Notes under the pieces: generated by a model | Databases searched by the model: none | What the model was told of the DNA's origin: nothing | What the model saw: the letters and a program-made list of their open reading frames with translations, nothing else | Program-made: the position numbers and the translations under genes | Origin: Alphaproteobacteria bacterium | GTDB lineage: Bacteria > Pseudomonadota > Alphaproteobacteria > Rhizobiales > Aestuariivirgaceae | DNA length: 43,017 nucleotides | Assembly (NCBI GenBank): GCA_024642465.1 | Contig: JAHEBA010000021.1 | Span: forward strand, 1-43,017 | Reading direction: 5' to 3' | In this document: positions 15,135 to 23,357 of the stretch, in pieces | Layout of the letters: every line of letters begins with the position of its first letter | Numbering within the stretch: position 1 is the stretch's first letter

Positions 15135-16004
15135 TTGGCTGACAAGACTTCCATTCCCGGCGAACTCTGGAGCCTCGACTTCGACGAGTTGCCGAAGGAG
15201 ATCGAGGCGCTGACCTTTCCCGATGGCGGCGGCTATATTCGCGACAAGAAGTTCAAGGGATTGAAATACGATGAGCGGCTGGAAGCTCTGCAGATCGAAC
15301 TGGTGAAGCTGCAGCGCTGGGTGCGCGAGAAAGGCCAGCGCGTGGTGCTGTTGTTCGAGGGACGCGATGCGGCCGGCAAGGGCGGCACCATCCAGCGCTT
15401 CATGATGAACCTCAACCCGCGCTATGCCCACGTGGTGGCGCTGGCCAAGCCGTCCGACGTGGAACTCGGCCAGTGGTACTTCCAGCGCTACATTGATCAC
15501 CTGCCGACCCGGGGCGACATGTGCTTCTTCGACCGGTCCTGGTACAACCGGGCAGGGGTGGAACGGGTGTTCGGTTTCTGCACCGAGGAGCAGGTGCAGG
15601 ACTTCTTCATGGAGGCCCCGGTGTTCGAGGGCATGCTGCGGCGCGAGGGTATCCACCTGTTCAAGTTCTGGCTGACGGTGGAGCGCGCCGAGCAACTGAA
15701 GCGCTTCTACGAGCGCAAGAACAACCCGCTCAAGCAGTGGAAGCTGTCGCCGATGGACTACAAGTCGGTGTCGAAGTGGGATGAGTATACCGCCGCCATC
15801 GCCGACGTGTTCCGCAATACCGACACGCCGCATGCGCCATGGACGGTGCTGGACGCCAACGACCAGAAGCGGGCGCGGCTGAACGCCATCCGCGTGGTGC
15901 TCGAGGCGTTCGAGTATGACGGCAAGGATGTGGAGAACATCGGCGAGATCGACAAGGACCTGGTGTGGACCGGGCAGGAGTTCCTCGATCGCCGGGGGTG
16001 GTGA
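15135..16004 (+). CDS. ppk2: Polyphosphate kinase 2 (PPK2)
   Basis: Transfers phosphate between polyphosphate and nucleotides, most likely making NTP or NDP from polyphosphate. The protein is 289 residues, a single-domain length. Walker A is EGRDAAGKGG (75-84), Walker B/lid FFDRSWYNRAGVER (131-144), and the PPK2 segment KFWLTVERAEQLKRF follows. The start codon is TTG, supported by a GGAAGGAG ribosome-binding site just upstream and by the family N-terminus. It follows the DAO gene after 27 bases. Class cannot be fixed by eye; length and the GKGG motif suit class I. Confidence 0.93.
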   Translation: MADKTSIPGELWSLDFDELPKEIEALTFPDGGGYIRDKKFKGLKYDERLEALQIELVKLQRWVREKGQRVVLLFEGRDAAGKGGTIQRFMMNLNPRYAHVVALAKPSDVELGQWYFQRYIDHLPTRGDMCFFDRSWYNRAGVERVFGFCTEEQVQDFFMEAPVFEGMLRREGIHLFKFWLTVERAEQLKRFYERKNNPLKQWKLSPMDYKSVSKWDEYTAAIADVFRNTDTPHAPWTVLDANDQKRARLNAIRVVLEAFEYDGKDVENIGEIDKDLVWTGQEFLDRRGW

Positions 16005-16020
16005 GGGGGTGCATTTCCCT

Positions 16021-16113
16021 TTCGCCTTTCTCGGGCAAGGGCTGCAAGCCCGCGACCCGAGGATCCATGTACCAGCATTTGTGGACCCTCGGGTTAAGCC
16101 CGAGGGAGGCAGG
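16021..16113 (+). repeat. Dispersed repeat R2 with palindromic tail
   Basis: The block at 16021-16057 (core CTCGGGCAAGGGCTGCAAGC) recurs with few changes, inverted, at 23320-23357. A palindromic CCTCGGG-ttaag-CCCGAGG tail follows (16086-16104). It fills the gap between the PPK2 and SDR genes, which converge here, so it may also act as a bidirectional terminator-like hairpin. Confidence 0.65.
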
Positions 16114-16142
16114 TAATGGAAGGAGAGCCGCTGCGGACGGCT

Positions 16143-16922
16143 CTAGATACTCGCGTTGAACATGCCGCCGTCGATCAGGATCGACTGGCCGGTGATATAG
16201 CCGGCCTGTGCCGAGCACAGAAAGGCGGCCAGTTCGCCGAACTCTTCCGGTGAGCCGAAGCGTTTGGCAGGTACCGACTGGGCGCGGGCCTCGGCCATTT
16301 CCTCGACGCTTACGCCCTTCAGCTTGGCCTGGGTCACGGTCGAGCCCTTGAGCCGGTCGGTGTCGAACATGCCGGGCAGGATGCAGTTGATGGTGATGTT
16401 GTCACCGGCCACGGCGCGGGCGGGGCCAGCGAGGAACGCCGTCAGACCGGCGCGTGCGCCCGACGACAGGTCAAGGCCCAGGATCGGGCTCTTCACCGAG
16501 GACGAAGTGATGTTGAGGATGCGGCCGAACTTGCGGGCCTGCATGCCGGGCAGCACACGCTGAATCAGTTCGATCGGGGTGACCATGTTCTGCTCGACCC
16601 CGGCAACGATTGCGTCGCGGTCAAGTTCGCGGAAATCCTTCAGCGGCGGGCCGCCATTGTTGTTGATGAGAATGTCGCACTCGGGACACGCGTTCAGCAG
16701 CTTGTCCTGGCCTTCGGGCGTGGATACGTCAGCGTTGACGATGTTGACGCCGTGTGCACCTGCGGCAAGGCACAGGTCTGCGGCTTCCTTCAGCTTTTCC
16801 TCGTTGCGGCCGTTGATGGTGACGTGGGCACCGGCGCGTGACAACGCGATGGCGCAGGCGCGTCCCAGGCCGCGGCTCGATGCGCAGACGATGGCGTTCT
16901 TTCCGGCGATGCCGAGATCCAT
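16143..16922 (-). CDS. SDR-family oxidoreductase with non-canonical active site
   Basis: A 259-residue short-chain dehydrogenase/reductase relative. The Rossmann nucleotide loop is CASSRGLGRACA (13-24), and NNNGG (87-91) matches the NNAG motif. The catalytic serine region is NITSSSVKS (137-145). Where the family has Tyr-x-x-x-Lys, this protein reads S153-S-G-A-R157 (LSSGARAGLTAF). Tyr and Lys are thus replaced by Ser and Arg, as in a subgroup of FabG-like proteins in alphaproteobacteria. It may be a weak enzyme, use another mechanism, or be non-catalytic. It stands alone, with a terminator of the upstream DUF2852 gene at 16971-17001. Confidence 0.88.
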   Translation of the reverse strand: MDLGIAGKNAIVCASSRGLGRACAIALSRAGAHVTINGRNEEKLKEAADLCLAAGAHGVNIVNADVSTPEGQDKLLNACPECDILINNNGGPPLKDFRELDRDAIVAGVEQNMVTPIELIQRVLPGMQARKFGRILNITSSSVKSPILGLDLSSGARAGLTAFLAGPARAVAGDNITINCILPGMFDTDRLKGSTVTQAKLKGVSVEEMAEARAQSVPAKRFGSPEEFGELAAFLCSAQAGYITGQSILIDGGMFNASI

Positions 16923-16970
16923 GAGGCGAGTCTCCCTGAAGATTCTTCTGTTCTGCCAATGGGTAGCAAC

Positions 16971-17001
16971 AAAAAGGCCCGGACGCCAGCGCCGGGCCTT
17001 T
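16971..17001 (-). terminator. Rho-independent terminator after the DUF2852 gene
   Basis: A perfect 10-bp stem, AAAGGCCCGG (16973-16982) with CCGGGCCTTT (16992-17001), and a 9-nt loop. The A-run on the left gives a U-tract on the minus strand. It lies 30 nt past the DUF2852 stop and isolates it from the SDR gene. Confidence 0.85.
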
Positions 17002-17030
17002 CGATTGATGTCTTGAGCCTGCCGGGAGGA

Positions 17031-17396
17031 TCAGCCCCTGCCGAGTTCCTTCTTGCGTTCGGCCATGAAGGCTTCGAACTCGGAGCGGTCGCGGGCTTCG
17101 CGCAGCTTCACGACGAAAGCGTCGAACTCGGCGCGCTCTTCCTCGAGGCGGCGAAGGGTTTCCTCGCGATAGGCGTCGAAGGCTGCGTTGCCGGTGGTGC
17201 CGCGCGTGGCGGTGCCGGACTTGAAAGCGCCCTTGAGTTCTTCGAGGCTCTTCTGGGCAAGCTCGTCGATGCTGCCGCCCCACATGATGTAGGCAACGAC
17301 GGCAAGACCAAGCGGCCACCAGGCCATGAAGCCGAGTACGACAGCGGCCACGCCAAGCGGGGTCCAGCGGCCTTTGCGGCGAGCAATCGTGGTCAT
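17031..17396 (-). CDS. DUF2852 family membrane protein
   Basis: A 121-residue protein widespread in Hyphomicrobiales. One to two hydrophobic segments cover about residues 13-40 (GVAAVVLGFMAWWPLGLAVV and the following YIMWG). A soluble helical tail with a conserved AFDAYREETLRRLEEER segment and an FEAFMAERKKEL C-terminus follows. The function of the family is unknown; the layout suggests a membrane-anchored coiled tail facing the cytoplasm. It has its own terminator and is divergent from the dehydratase gene. Confidence 0.85.
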   Translation of the reverse strand: MTTIARRKGRWTPLGVAAVVLGFMAWWPLGLAVVAYIMWGGSIDELAQKSLEELKGAFKSGTATRGTTGNAAFDAYREETLRRLEEERAEFDAFVVKLREARDRSEFEAFMAERKKELGRG

Positions 17397-17483
17397 GTGT
17401 ATAATCCCTCCGGTTTTGGGTAACTGATGTTCCGGATATGGTATTCTGCAAAAACCGGTTCAAGGCCATTTGGATGAAATTCG

Positions 17484-18473
17484 ATGCAGACAGACGTCAG
17501 GCTTCCCGAGTTCAGCGACATTATCGAGGCGTCACAACGGCTTGAGAACAGGGCCGTACGCACGCCGCTGATGCGCTCCGACGTGCTGGACGAGCTGACC
17601 GGCGGGCGCATCTTCCTCAAGCCCGAATGCCTGCAGCGCACCGGATCGTTCAAGTTCCGCGGCGCGTGGAATTTCATCTCGCGGCTCAGCAAGGAGGCCA
17701 ACGCCGGTGGCGTCGTTGCCTATTCGTCCGGCAACCATGCGCAAGGCGTGGCGGCGGCGGCCCGCATCATGGGCCTTCCCGCCCTTATCGTGATGCCGGA
17801 GGATGCGCCGGCCATCAAGAAGCGCAACACCATCGCGCTGGGAGCCGAGGTCGTCACCTATGACCGGTTCACCGGCAACCGTGAGGAAATCGGCGGGGCC
17901 ATCGCTGCAGAGCGCGGGGCCGAGATCGTGCCACCTTACGAGCATCCGTGGATCATTGCGGGGCAGGGCACGGCGGGGCTGGAACTGGTGCAGGACCTTG
18001 AATCACGCGGTGAGACGCCCGATGCGGTGCTGGTGTGTACCGGCGGCGGCGGGCTGACGGCAGGCATTTCCATCGCGGTGAAGGAACTGGTGCCGGATGC
18101 AGCTGTCTATGCCTGCGAACCGGAAGGATTTGACGACTATGCCCGTTCGCTGGCGGCGGGAGAGCGGCTCAGCAACGGGCCTGCGCCGATGTCGATCTGC
18201 GATGCCATCGTCACTCCGATCCCGGGCGAGTTGACCTTTGCGGTCAACCAGCCGCGGCTGGCCGGCGGGTTTTCGGTCACGGACGATGAGGTGAAGCGCG
18301 CCGTGCGGTTCGCCTTCGAAACGCTCAAGCTGGTGGTTGAACCCGGTGGCGCGGTGGCGCTTGCGGCCCTGCTTGCGGGCAAGCTTGATTGCCGGGGCAA
18401 GACAGTTGCGGCCACACTGTCGGGCGGCAATGCGGATGCAGAGGTGATTGCCGGAATACTCGGCAGCGCCTGA
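17484..18473 (+). CDS. PLP-dependent threonine/serine dehydratase
   Basis: A fold-type II PLP enzyme, 329 residues. Lys57 in TGSFKFRGAW is the cofactor-binding lysine. SSGNHAQG (81-88) contacts the substrate carboxylate, and TGGGGLTAG (186-194) holds the PLP phosphate. It deaminates L-threonine and/or L-serine to 2-oxobutanoate or pyruvate. There is no C-terminal ACT domain, so it is a catabolic-type or serine racemase-like enzyme rather than the isoleucine-regulated biosynthetic IlvA. Hydroxy-aspartate activity is also possible in this family. The gene is divergent from DUF2852 and ends 8 bases before a convergent gene. Confidence 0.9.
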   Translation: MQTDVRLPEFSDIIEASQRLENRAVRTPLMRSDVLDELTGGRIFLKPECLQRTGSFKFRGAWNFISRLSKEANAGGVVAYSSGNHAQGVAAAARIMGLPALIVMPEDAPAIKKRNTIALGAEVVTYDRFTGNREEIGGAIAAERGAEIVPPYEHPWIIAGQGTAGLELVQDLESRGETPDAVLVCTGGGGLTAGISIAVKELVPDAAVYACEPEGFDDYARSLAAGERLSNGPAPMSICDAIVTPIPGELTFAVNQPRLAGGFSVTDDEVKRAVRFAFETLKLVVEPGGAVALAALLAGKLDCRGKTVAATLSGGNADAEVIAGILGSA

Positions 18474-18481
18474 GGTAGGGA

Positions 18482-19348
18482 CTATTCGCCGGCCAGCGGA
18501 ATGCCGTCGGTACCTTCGGCGGGGCGGCGGATCACGATGATGCGCTTCTTCTGGGCATTGGCGTCCGTGGCTGGCCGGCCGGTGGAAGCATGGCTGGCTG
18601 GCGTCGTCGTTTCTGCCGATGGCTGATTGGCGGCGGCCGGGGCGCTGACATTGATGCGCCCGTTCATGCTCAACTCTGGCGGTGGGCCGAAGTCTGACAG
18701 GCGGCGGTTGTTCGGCGAGCCGGATCGGGTCACCTGGATGACGCGGTCGCGGGCCTTGAGTTCGTCTTCCCGACTGGCAGGGGGCGGCGCACCGGATGCG
18801 GTTGCTGCCGGTCCGGCGGCGGCTTCTTCCACGCCGTCGTCGCTTTCGTCGCTGTCAGTAACGCGGACCGGCAGCGGCGGAACTTCGATGGACGAGAAAT
18901 CCAGCGTGTCCGCACTGATGGCACGGGCCGGGCGAACGGGGGTTGCAGGTGCTGATGCGGCTACCGGCGCGGGCGCTGCCTCGAACAGGTCGTCATCGGA
19001 CGGCACGAATTTTGGTGCGGCGGGCTGGACCGGTTTCTGTTCAGCGGCTACTGGCCTGGGGGCGGACTCAGCTGCAGGCTCAGCGGCTGGCACGGCAGCG
19101 AGCTGTTTTTGCGGGGCGGATTGTTCAGGTGCAGCCTTCGGCGCCGGGTTGCTGCTGGCTGCCGGCATGGCGAGAAGCTGGTCCTCGAGCCGCCGGATGG
19201 CGTCGAGCAGGATCTTGGTGTCGCTGGCGCGCTGGCGGCGGGCGAATTCGTTGAGAAACCACCGGCCACGGGCGGTTTCCATAACGGCCTGCTCAATTTC
19301 CTCGTAGTCGAGACCGGAAACAGTGTCGACGGCTCTGGATTCTGACAT
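18482..19348 (-). CDS. Hypothetical Pro/Ala-rich protein with conserved N-terminal helical motif
   Basis: A 289-residue protein; the start at 19348 (MSESRAVDTVSGLDYEE) is chosen over an upstream in-frame codon. The N-terminal about 60 residues contain a motif found at the start of many alphaproteobacterial hypothetical proteins: VMETARGRWFLNEFARR followed by RRLEDQLLAM, predicted helical. The middle is a low-complexity Ala/Pro/Glu linker. The C-terminal part has a basic, probably disordered end (KKRIIVIRRPAEG). No signal peptide or membrane helix is visible, so it is likely cytoplasmic, perhaps a scaffold or regulatory partner. Function unknown. Confidence 0.75.
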   Translation of the reverse strand: MSESRAVDTVSGLDYEEIEQAVMETARGRWFLNEFARRQRASDTKILLDAIRRLEDQLLAMPAASSNPAPKAAPEQSAPQKQLAAVPAAEPAAESAPRPVAAEQKPVQPAAPKFVPSDDDLFEAAPAPVAASAPATPVRPARAISADTLDFSSIEVPPLPVRVTDSDESDDGVEEAAAGPAATASGAPPPASREDELKARDRVIQVTRSGSPNNRRLSDFGPPPELSMNGRINVSAPAAANQPSAETTTPASHASTGRPATDANAQKKRIIVIRRPAEGTDGIPLAGE

Positions 19349-19477
19349 TTTGCCCCTTGTCACGCCCGGTACGCGCACGTAACCCCCAATCCCTGATTCA
19401 ATATTGACTCAAATGGTTACTGAAACCTTTCCGAACGGCACCCTGCAGCGCTCAAACCGGTAAAAAGCAGGCTCGAC

Positions 19478-20626
19478 ATGTTCCTGAATGCAGGCAAACG
19501 CACGGCGGCTGTTTATGGCGCGCTCTTGCTGATGATCGGCGTCATGTTGCCTTTCATGCCGGTGTGGCTGCTGGCGCGCGGTTTCAGCATCGCGGACGTC
19601 GCAACGGCGCTGGCGCTGCAGTCTGTGGTGCGGGTGGCGGCGATGCCGGTGATCACCTACTGGGCCGACAGGATGGCGGCGCGTCGGCGCTTCATCATCG
19701 TGCTGTCGGCGATGGCTGCGGTGATGATGCTGCTGGCCAACATGGCCGATGGGACGGCGGCGGTCACGGCCTGCATCGTACTGGCGGCTGTGGCATGGTC
19801 GCCGGTGATGCCGATGCTGGATACGGTGGCGGTGGAACAGGCAGAGGCCGGGCACTTCGACTATGGCAGGGTGCGCATAGCGGGTTCGGCGACGTTCATC
19901 GCCGGGTCGCTAGGGGCGGGGGCACTGCTGGAGGCGATACCTGCAGCGCAACTCGGCTGGGTGCTGCTGGCAACCCACATCGGTCTGGCGGCCACCGCGT
20001 TCCTGCTGCCAAGGCTCGGCGCTGCCGTGGCCGGCGGCGGGCGCGACATGTCGCTCAAGGCAGCGCGAAATGTATTGCTGACCGGCAGCTTCTTGCTTCT
20101 CATCCTGGCGGCGGGTCTGACGCAGGCCAGCCATGCGGTCTATTACGGCTTCGGATCGGTGCATTGGGAGGCGCTGGGCTATGGTGGCGTCACCATCGGC
20201 ACGCTGTGGTCGATCGGCGTGATTGCGGAGATCGTGCTGTTCAACTGGGCCAAGCGGCCGCTTGACCGGTTCGGCCCGGCGGGCTTGCTGATGGGCGGGG
20301 CGGCACTGGGGGCGGTGCGCTGGTCGGCGATGGCGCTGGATCCGCCACTGGCCATGGTGGCGGGATTGCAGGTGCTGCATGCCGGCAGCTATGCGCTCAC
20401 TCACCTTGGCACGATCTACTTCATCCGGCGCAAACTCGATGCGGGCTTTGCAGGCACGGCGCAAGGCCTGTTCGGCGCGATCAGCGGCGGGGTCATCATG
20501 ACCGGGGCGATTGGGCTTGCCGGCTGGGCATATGGAGATCAAGGCGGGGGTGCTTATGGCTGGATGGCCATCCTGTGTGCCGTCGCCTTCGTGGCGGCGG
20601 CGGCGCTGAAGCGCTCAGCCCCATAA
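19478..20626 (+). CDS. MFS transporter (MFS_1-like / HcaT type)
   Basis: A 382-residue carrier with about twelve hydrophobic helices. The N-terminal half has MLPFMPVWLLARGFSIADVA, and the loop between helices 2 and 3 contains WADRMAARRR, the MFS motif region. The pattern FDYGRVRIAGSATFIAGSLG matches MFS_1-like carriers related to HcaT (phenylpropionate) and nucleoside/sugar permeases. The substrate is unknown. It is convergent with dgcA, overlapping its end by 12 bases, so antisense interference between the two is possible. No regulator lies next to it. Confidence 0.85.
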   Translation: MFLNAGKRTAAVYGALLLMIGVMLPFMPVWLLARGFSIADVATALALQSVVRVAAMPVITYWADRMAARRRFIIVLSAMAAVMMLLANMADGTAAVTACIVLAAVAWSPVMPMLDTVAVEQAEAGHFDYGRVRIAGSATFIAGSLGAGALLEAIPAAQLGWVLLATHIGLAATAFLLPRLGAAVAGGGRDMSLKAARNVLLTGSFLLLILAAGLTQASHAVYYGFGSVHWEALGYGGVTIGTLWSIGVIAEIVLFNWAKRPLDRFGPAGLLMGGAALGAVRWSAMALDPPLAMVAGLQVLHAGSYALTHLGTIYFIRRKLDAGFAGTAQGLFGAISGGVIMTGAIGLAGWAYGDQGGGAYGWMAILCAVAFVAAAALKRSAP

Positions 20627-21610
20627 CTCCGGCGGCGCGGGGAACATCAGTGAGCCATCGAAGCGGATGCCAGGGTCACGGTCCTTCGCCAGCAGCAGTG
20701 GGCCGTCAAGGTCGATCACCTTCGCCATCTGAGCGATGATGTGGCCCGGCGCCATGGCGAGGGACGTTGCCAGCATGCAGCCGATCATGATCTCGAAGCC
20801 TGCCTCGCGCGCGGCATGGGCCAGCGCCAGGGCTTCGGTGAGGCCGCCGGTCTTGTCGAGCTTGATGTTGATGGCGGTGTACCTGGCCTGAAGCTTGTGC
20901 AGGTCTTCCTTGCCGTGGGCGCTCTCGTCGGCGCAGATCAACACATCCGTCTTGCCAAGGCCGCGCAAGGCCTCGTCGTCTCCGGCGGGCAGGGGCTGTT
21001 CGACCAGTTCCACCCCGGTTTCGGCACAGACGGCGAGACGGTTGTCGAGTTCGGCCGGTTTCCAGCCTTCGTTGGCGTCGATGATGAGCCGGGCCTTGGG
21101 CGCGGCAGCCCGGATGGCGCGCAGGCGCTCGTCGTCACCGTCACCGCCGAGCTTGATCTTGAGCAGGGGGCGGGCGGCGGACCGGGCGGCGGCCTCGGCC
21201 ATCTTCTCCGGCGTATCGAGACTGAGCGTGTAGGCGGTGATGACCGGCTTTGGCTCTTCCGCCAGACCGGCAAGCTGCCACACCGGGGTGCCGGTACGCT
21301 TGGCTTCAAGGTCCCACAGCGCGCAGTCGAGTGCGTTGCGGGCGGCGTGAAGCTTCAACAGACCCGGCACATCGGCGCGGGTGCAACCAGCCTCGATGGC
21401 TGCGCGGGCAGCCTCCAGATCAGCCATCGCGCCGTCGATGGTTTCTTCATAACGGGCGTAGGGCACGCACTCGCCGTGGCCCACCACGCCGTCCTGTTCC
21501 AGCGTGACGTGCACCACCTCGGCAGAGGTCTTGGAGCCGCGCGAGATGGTGAAGCTGCCGGCGATGGGCCAGCTTTCATGGGCGACCATGAGCTTGAGCG
21601 CAGTTGCCAT
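20615..21610 (-). CDS. dgcA: N-acetyl-D-glutamate racemase DgcA (enolase superfamily)
   Basis: An enolase-superfamily epimerase, 331 residues. In the DgcN-DgcA route it converts N-acetyl-D-glutamate to the L form. Catalytic lysines are Lys153 (LLKIKLGG) and Lys250 (NIKLDKTGG); metal ligands are Asp178 (IIDANEGW), Glu204 (LVEQPLP) and Asp228 (CADES). By sequence alone it could be called an L-Ala-D/L-Glu dipeptide epimerase; the DgcA call rests on direct coupling to dgcN. Its ATG overlaps the dgcN stop as TGATG, which sets the start at 21610 and implies translational coupling. Confidence 0.88.
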   Translation of the reverse strand: MATALKLMVAHESWPIAGSFTISRGSKTSAEVVHVTLEQDGVVGHGECVPYARYEETIDGAMADLEAARAAIEAGCTRADVPGLLKLHAARNALDCALWDLEAKRTGTPVWQLAGLAEEPKPVITAYTLSLDTPEKMAEAAARSAARPLLKIKLGGDGDDERLRAIRAAAPKARLIIDANEGWKPAELDNRLAVCAETGVELVEQPLPAGDDEALRGLGKTDVLICADESAHGKEDLHKLQARYTAINIKLDKTGGLTEALALAHAAREAGFEIMIGCMLATSLAMAPGHIIAQMAKVIDLDGPLLLAKDRDPGIRFDGSLMFPAPPELWG

Positions 21611-22632
21611 CAGGACGGGTAACGCTTCTGGATCTCGTCGACGATGGGGCCCATGCTGGTGCGGATCGGGTCGACGCAGGGAAGGTCGTGCTCCTTCGCC
21701 ATGGTTTCCATGTAGACCTTCGCATCCTCTTCGGACAGCTTCTGGGTGTTGATGCAAAGCCCTACGCACTGGATGTCCGGGTTGGTCAGCTGGCCCTCGA
21801 TGATGGTGCGGTCGATGACCTGCTGGATGGTGGGCAGAGGGTGTTCGACGCCGCGCATCTTCGTCCGTGTCGGTTCATGGCAGACCACGAAGCAATCCGG
21901 CTGGGAACCGTGCAGCAGGCCCAGGGTCACGCCGGCGAAGGAGGGGTGGAACAGCGAGCCCTGGCCTTCTATGCAGTCCCAGTGGTCCTCGTCATTGGCC
22001 GGTGAAATCCATTCGGCGGCGCCGGAGATGAAGTCGGCGATGACGGCGTCGAGCGCCACGCCGCGGCCGGAGATCAGCACGCCGGTCTGGCCGGTGGCGC
22101 GGAAGTCCGACTTCATGCCGCGCTTCTGCATTTCAACGTCAAGCGCGAGGGCTGTGTACTTCTTGCCGACCGAGCAGTCGGTGCCGACGGCGAGCACGCG
22201 CTTGCCAGGCCGCTTCGTGCCCTTGCCGGTGGCGAAGGAAATGTCGGAGAAGCGCACATCGTGCAACTTGGCGCCGTGCTTTGCGGCGGCCTCGGCGATG
22301 GCCGGAATCGACGACAGGCGCTTGTGCAGGCCGGTGGCCACGTTCATGCCGGCCTCGATGGCCTTGACGATCTCGGCGACCCAGTGATCCGGCAGAACGC
22401 CGCCTGCATTGACCACGCCGACCACCATGGTGCGTGCGCCCTTCGAAACGGCTTCCTCGATGGTCATGTCGGCGAGGCCGGTGTCGGCCTGGCAGTTGGG
22501 CAGGCGCATCTGGCCAAGGCACCAGTCGGGCCGCCAGTCGACCACGCCTTGCGCGGTCTTGGCTGCAAGCTGGTCGTGTACGTCACCGAGGAACAGGAGA
22601 TAGGGGCGTTCGATTTCCATGGCTGAACTCAT
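21610..22632 (-). CDS. dgcN: D-glutamate N-acetyltransferase DgcN (DUF1611)
   Basis: A DUF1611-family protein, about 340 residues. The N-terminal domain begins with RPYLLFLGDVHDQLAAKTAQ. The C-terminal P-loop-like domain carries VGTDCSVGKKYTALAL (a GxxxxGK loop). DgcN acetylates D-glutamate, and the product is racemised by DgcA and deacetylated to L-glutamate, letting marine bacteria use D-glutamate from peptidoglycan and dissolved organic matter. The start may be 22632 or 22620 (MEIERPYLL); neither has a clear ribosome-binding site. No deacetylase or DgcR-type regulator is adjacent. The role comes from published work on the family as I recall it. Confidence 0.87.
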   Translation of the reverse strand: MSSAMEIERPYLLFLGDVHDQLAAKTAQGVVDWRPDWCLGQMRLPNCQADTGLADMTIEEAVSKGARTMVVGVVNAGGVLPDHWVAEIVKAIEAGMNVATGLHKRLSSIPAIAEAAAKHGAKLHDVRFSDISFATGKGTKRPGKRVLAVGTDCSVGKKYTALALDVEMQKRGMKSDFRATGQTGVLISGRGVALDAVIADFISGAAEWISPANDEDHWDCIEGQGSLFHPSFAGVTLGLLHGSQPDCFVVCHEPTRTKMRGVEHPLPTIQQVIDRTIIEGQLTNPDIQCVGLCINTQKLSEEDAKVYMETMAKEHDLPCVDPIRTSMGPIVDEIQKRYPS

Positions 22633-22730
22633 AAAATCTGTGTGGGATCGCGGCATTTAGCATGGTCCATGCTGCACTGCGCAAGAGGACAGACGTTCAT
22701 GCCGGGTAGAGCCAGATTGCATTGTTTGTC

Positions 22731-22790
22731 CGCAGGCACCTCCGTGCCTGCGTCTGCTCACGCACTGACGATTTTGCAAGCTGCAAAATC
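22731..22790. repeat. Pair of perfect inverted repeats
   Basis: First hairpin: CGCAGGCAC (22731-22739) with GTGCCTGCG (22744-22752) and a 4-nt loop. Second: GATTTTGCA (22770-22778) with TGCAAAATC (22782-22790) and a 3-nt loop. They lie 100-170 bases upstream of dgcN. Neither is followed by a U-tract, so they are not standard terminators. Confidence 0.8.
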
Positions 22791-22966
22791 TTGTGCTGCC
22801 GCAGGGGGGCTGCAGGCAGGAGCTCCCGTTCACGCGCTGCGCTTGCCGCCGTGGCATGGGGGTGGAGGGCGGAGCACCATGCGCTCTGCTCAACTCATAT
22901 GAAAATCTGCAGCGCGCATGGCGCTCCGCACACGAGGCGCTACCGGCTTTCCGCTCTCTCCGTCCC

Positions 22967-23022
22967 TTTTGGCCGAACAGCTTTACTCGGACCTGCCGGT
23001 CCTCGTGCCGTTCTCCATCACC
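22967..23022 (+). repeat. Dispersed repeat R3, copy 1
   Basis: It reads TGGCCGAACAGCTTTACTCG, a short palindrome (GGACCTGCCGGTCC), then CTCGTGCCGTTCTCCATCAC. The same two blocks recur at 33112-33157 with a shorter middle. Confidence 0.65.
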
Positions 23023-23139
23023 TGGATTGCGGCGTTTCGTATTGCTGTCCGGCACGAAGCAGACAGGTTGTGCATTACGCGATCCTTCCGGACCGGGTCG
23101 GTGTCAGCCGGCCCTGAAGCCAGGAAGCGCGGTCAAGCG

Positions 23140-23285
23140 TGGACCCCGGCTTTCGCCGGGGTGACGGCATTAAGTTCGATCAAGCCGTTTGCTTCTCCCT
23201 CGTGCCAGCGAATGCTGGCATCCAATGAACCGGTTCGGGGTCATTCAGACGTGGTTATTTGCCCTCAGCCTTAGCTGGGGTGACG
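23140..23285 (+). repeat. Two short palindromic GGGGTGACGGCA elements
   Basis: Copy one (about 23140-23170) is GGACCCCGGC-tttc-GCCGGGGTGACGGCA. Copy two (about 23250-23285) is the degenerate TTTGCCCTCAGCCTTAGCTG followed by GGGTGACGGCACTGG. This is the common alphaproteobacterial intergenic palindrome ending in GGGGTGACG, a REP-like element. Confidence 0.75.
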
Positions 23286-23319
23286 GCACTGGAGGGGAGG
23301 ATATGGGCATGGGTCCTTA

Positions 23320-23357
23320 GGCCGCGGGCTTGCAGCCGTTGCCCGAGGAAGGCGGAA
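23320..23357 (-). repeat. Dispersed repeat R2, inverted copy
   Basis: On the minus strand it reads TTCCGCCTTCCTCGGGCAAC and then GGCTGCAAGCCCGCGGCC, nearly identical to 16021-16057. It lies just past the stop codon of the gpr-like gene, so it sits in that gene's 3' untranslated region. Confidence 0.65.

Noticed and set aside
14418..15833. 471-codon open frame on the minus strand
   Set aside because: It is antisense to the DAO oxidase and PPK2, both with clear family motifs; long shadow frames are normal at this GC content.
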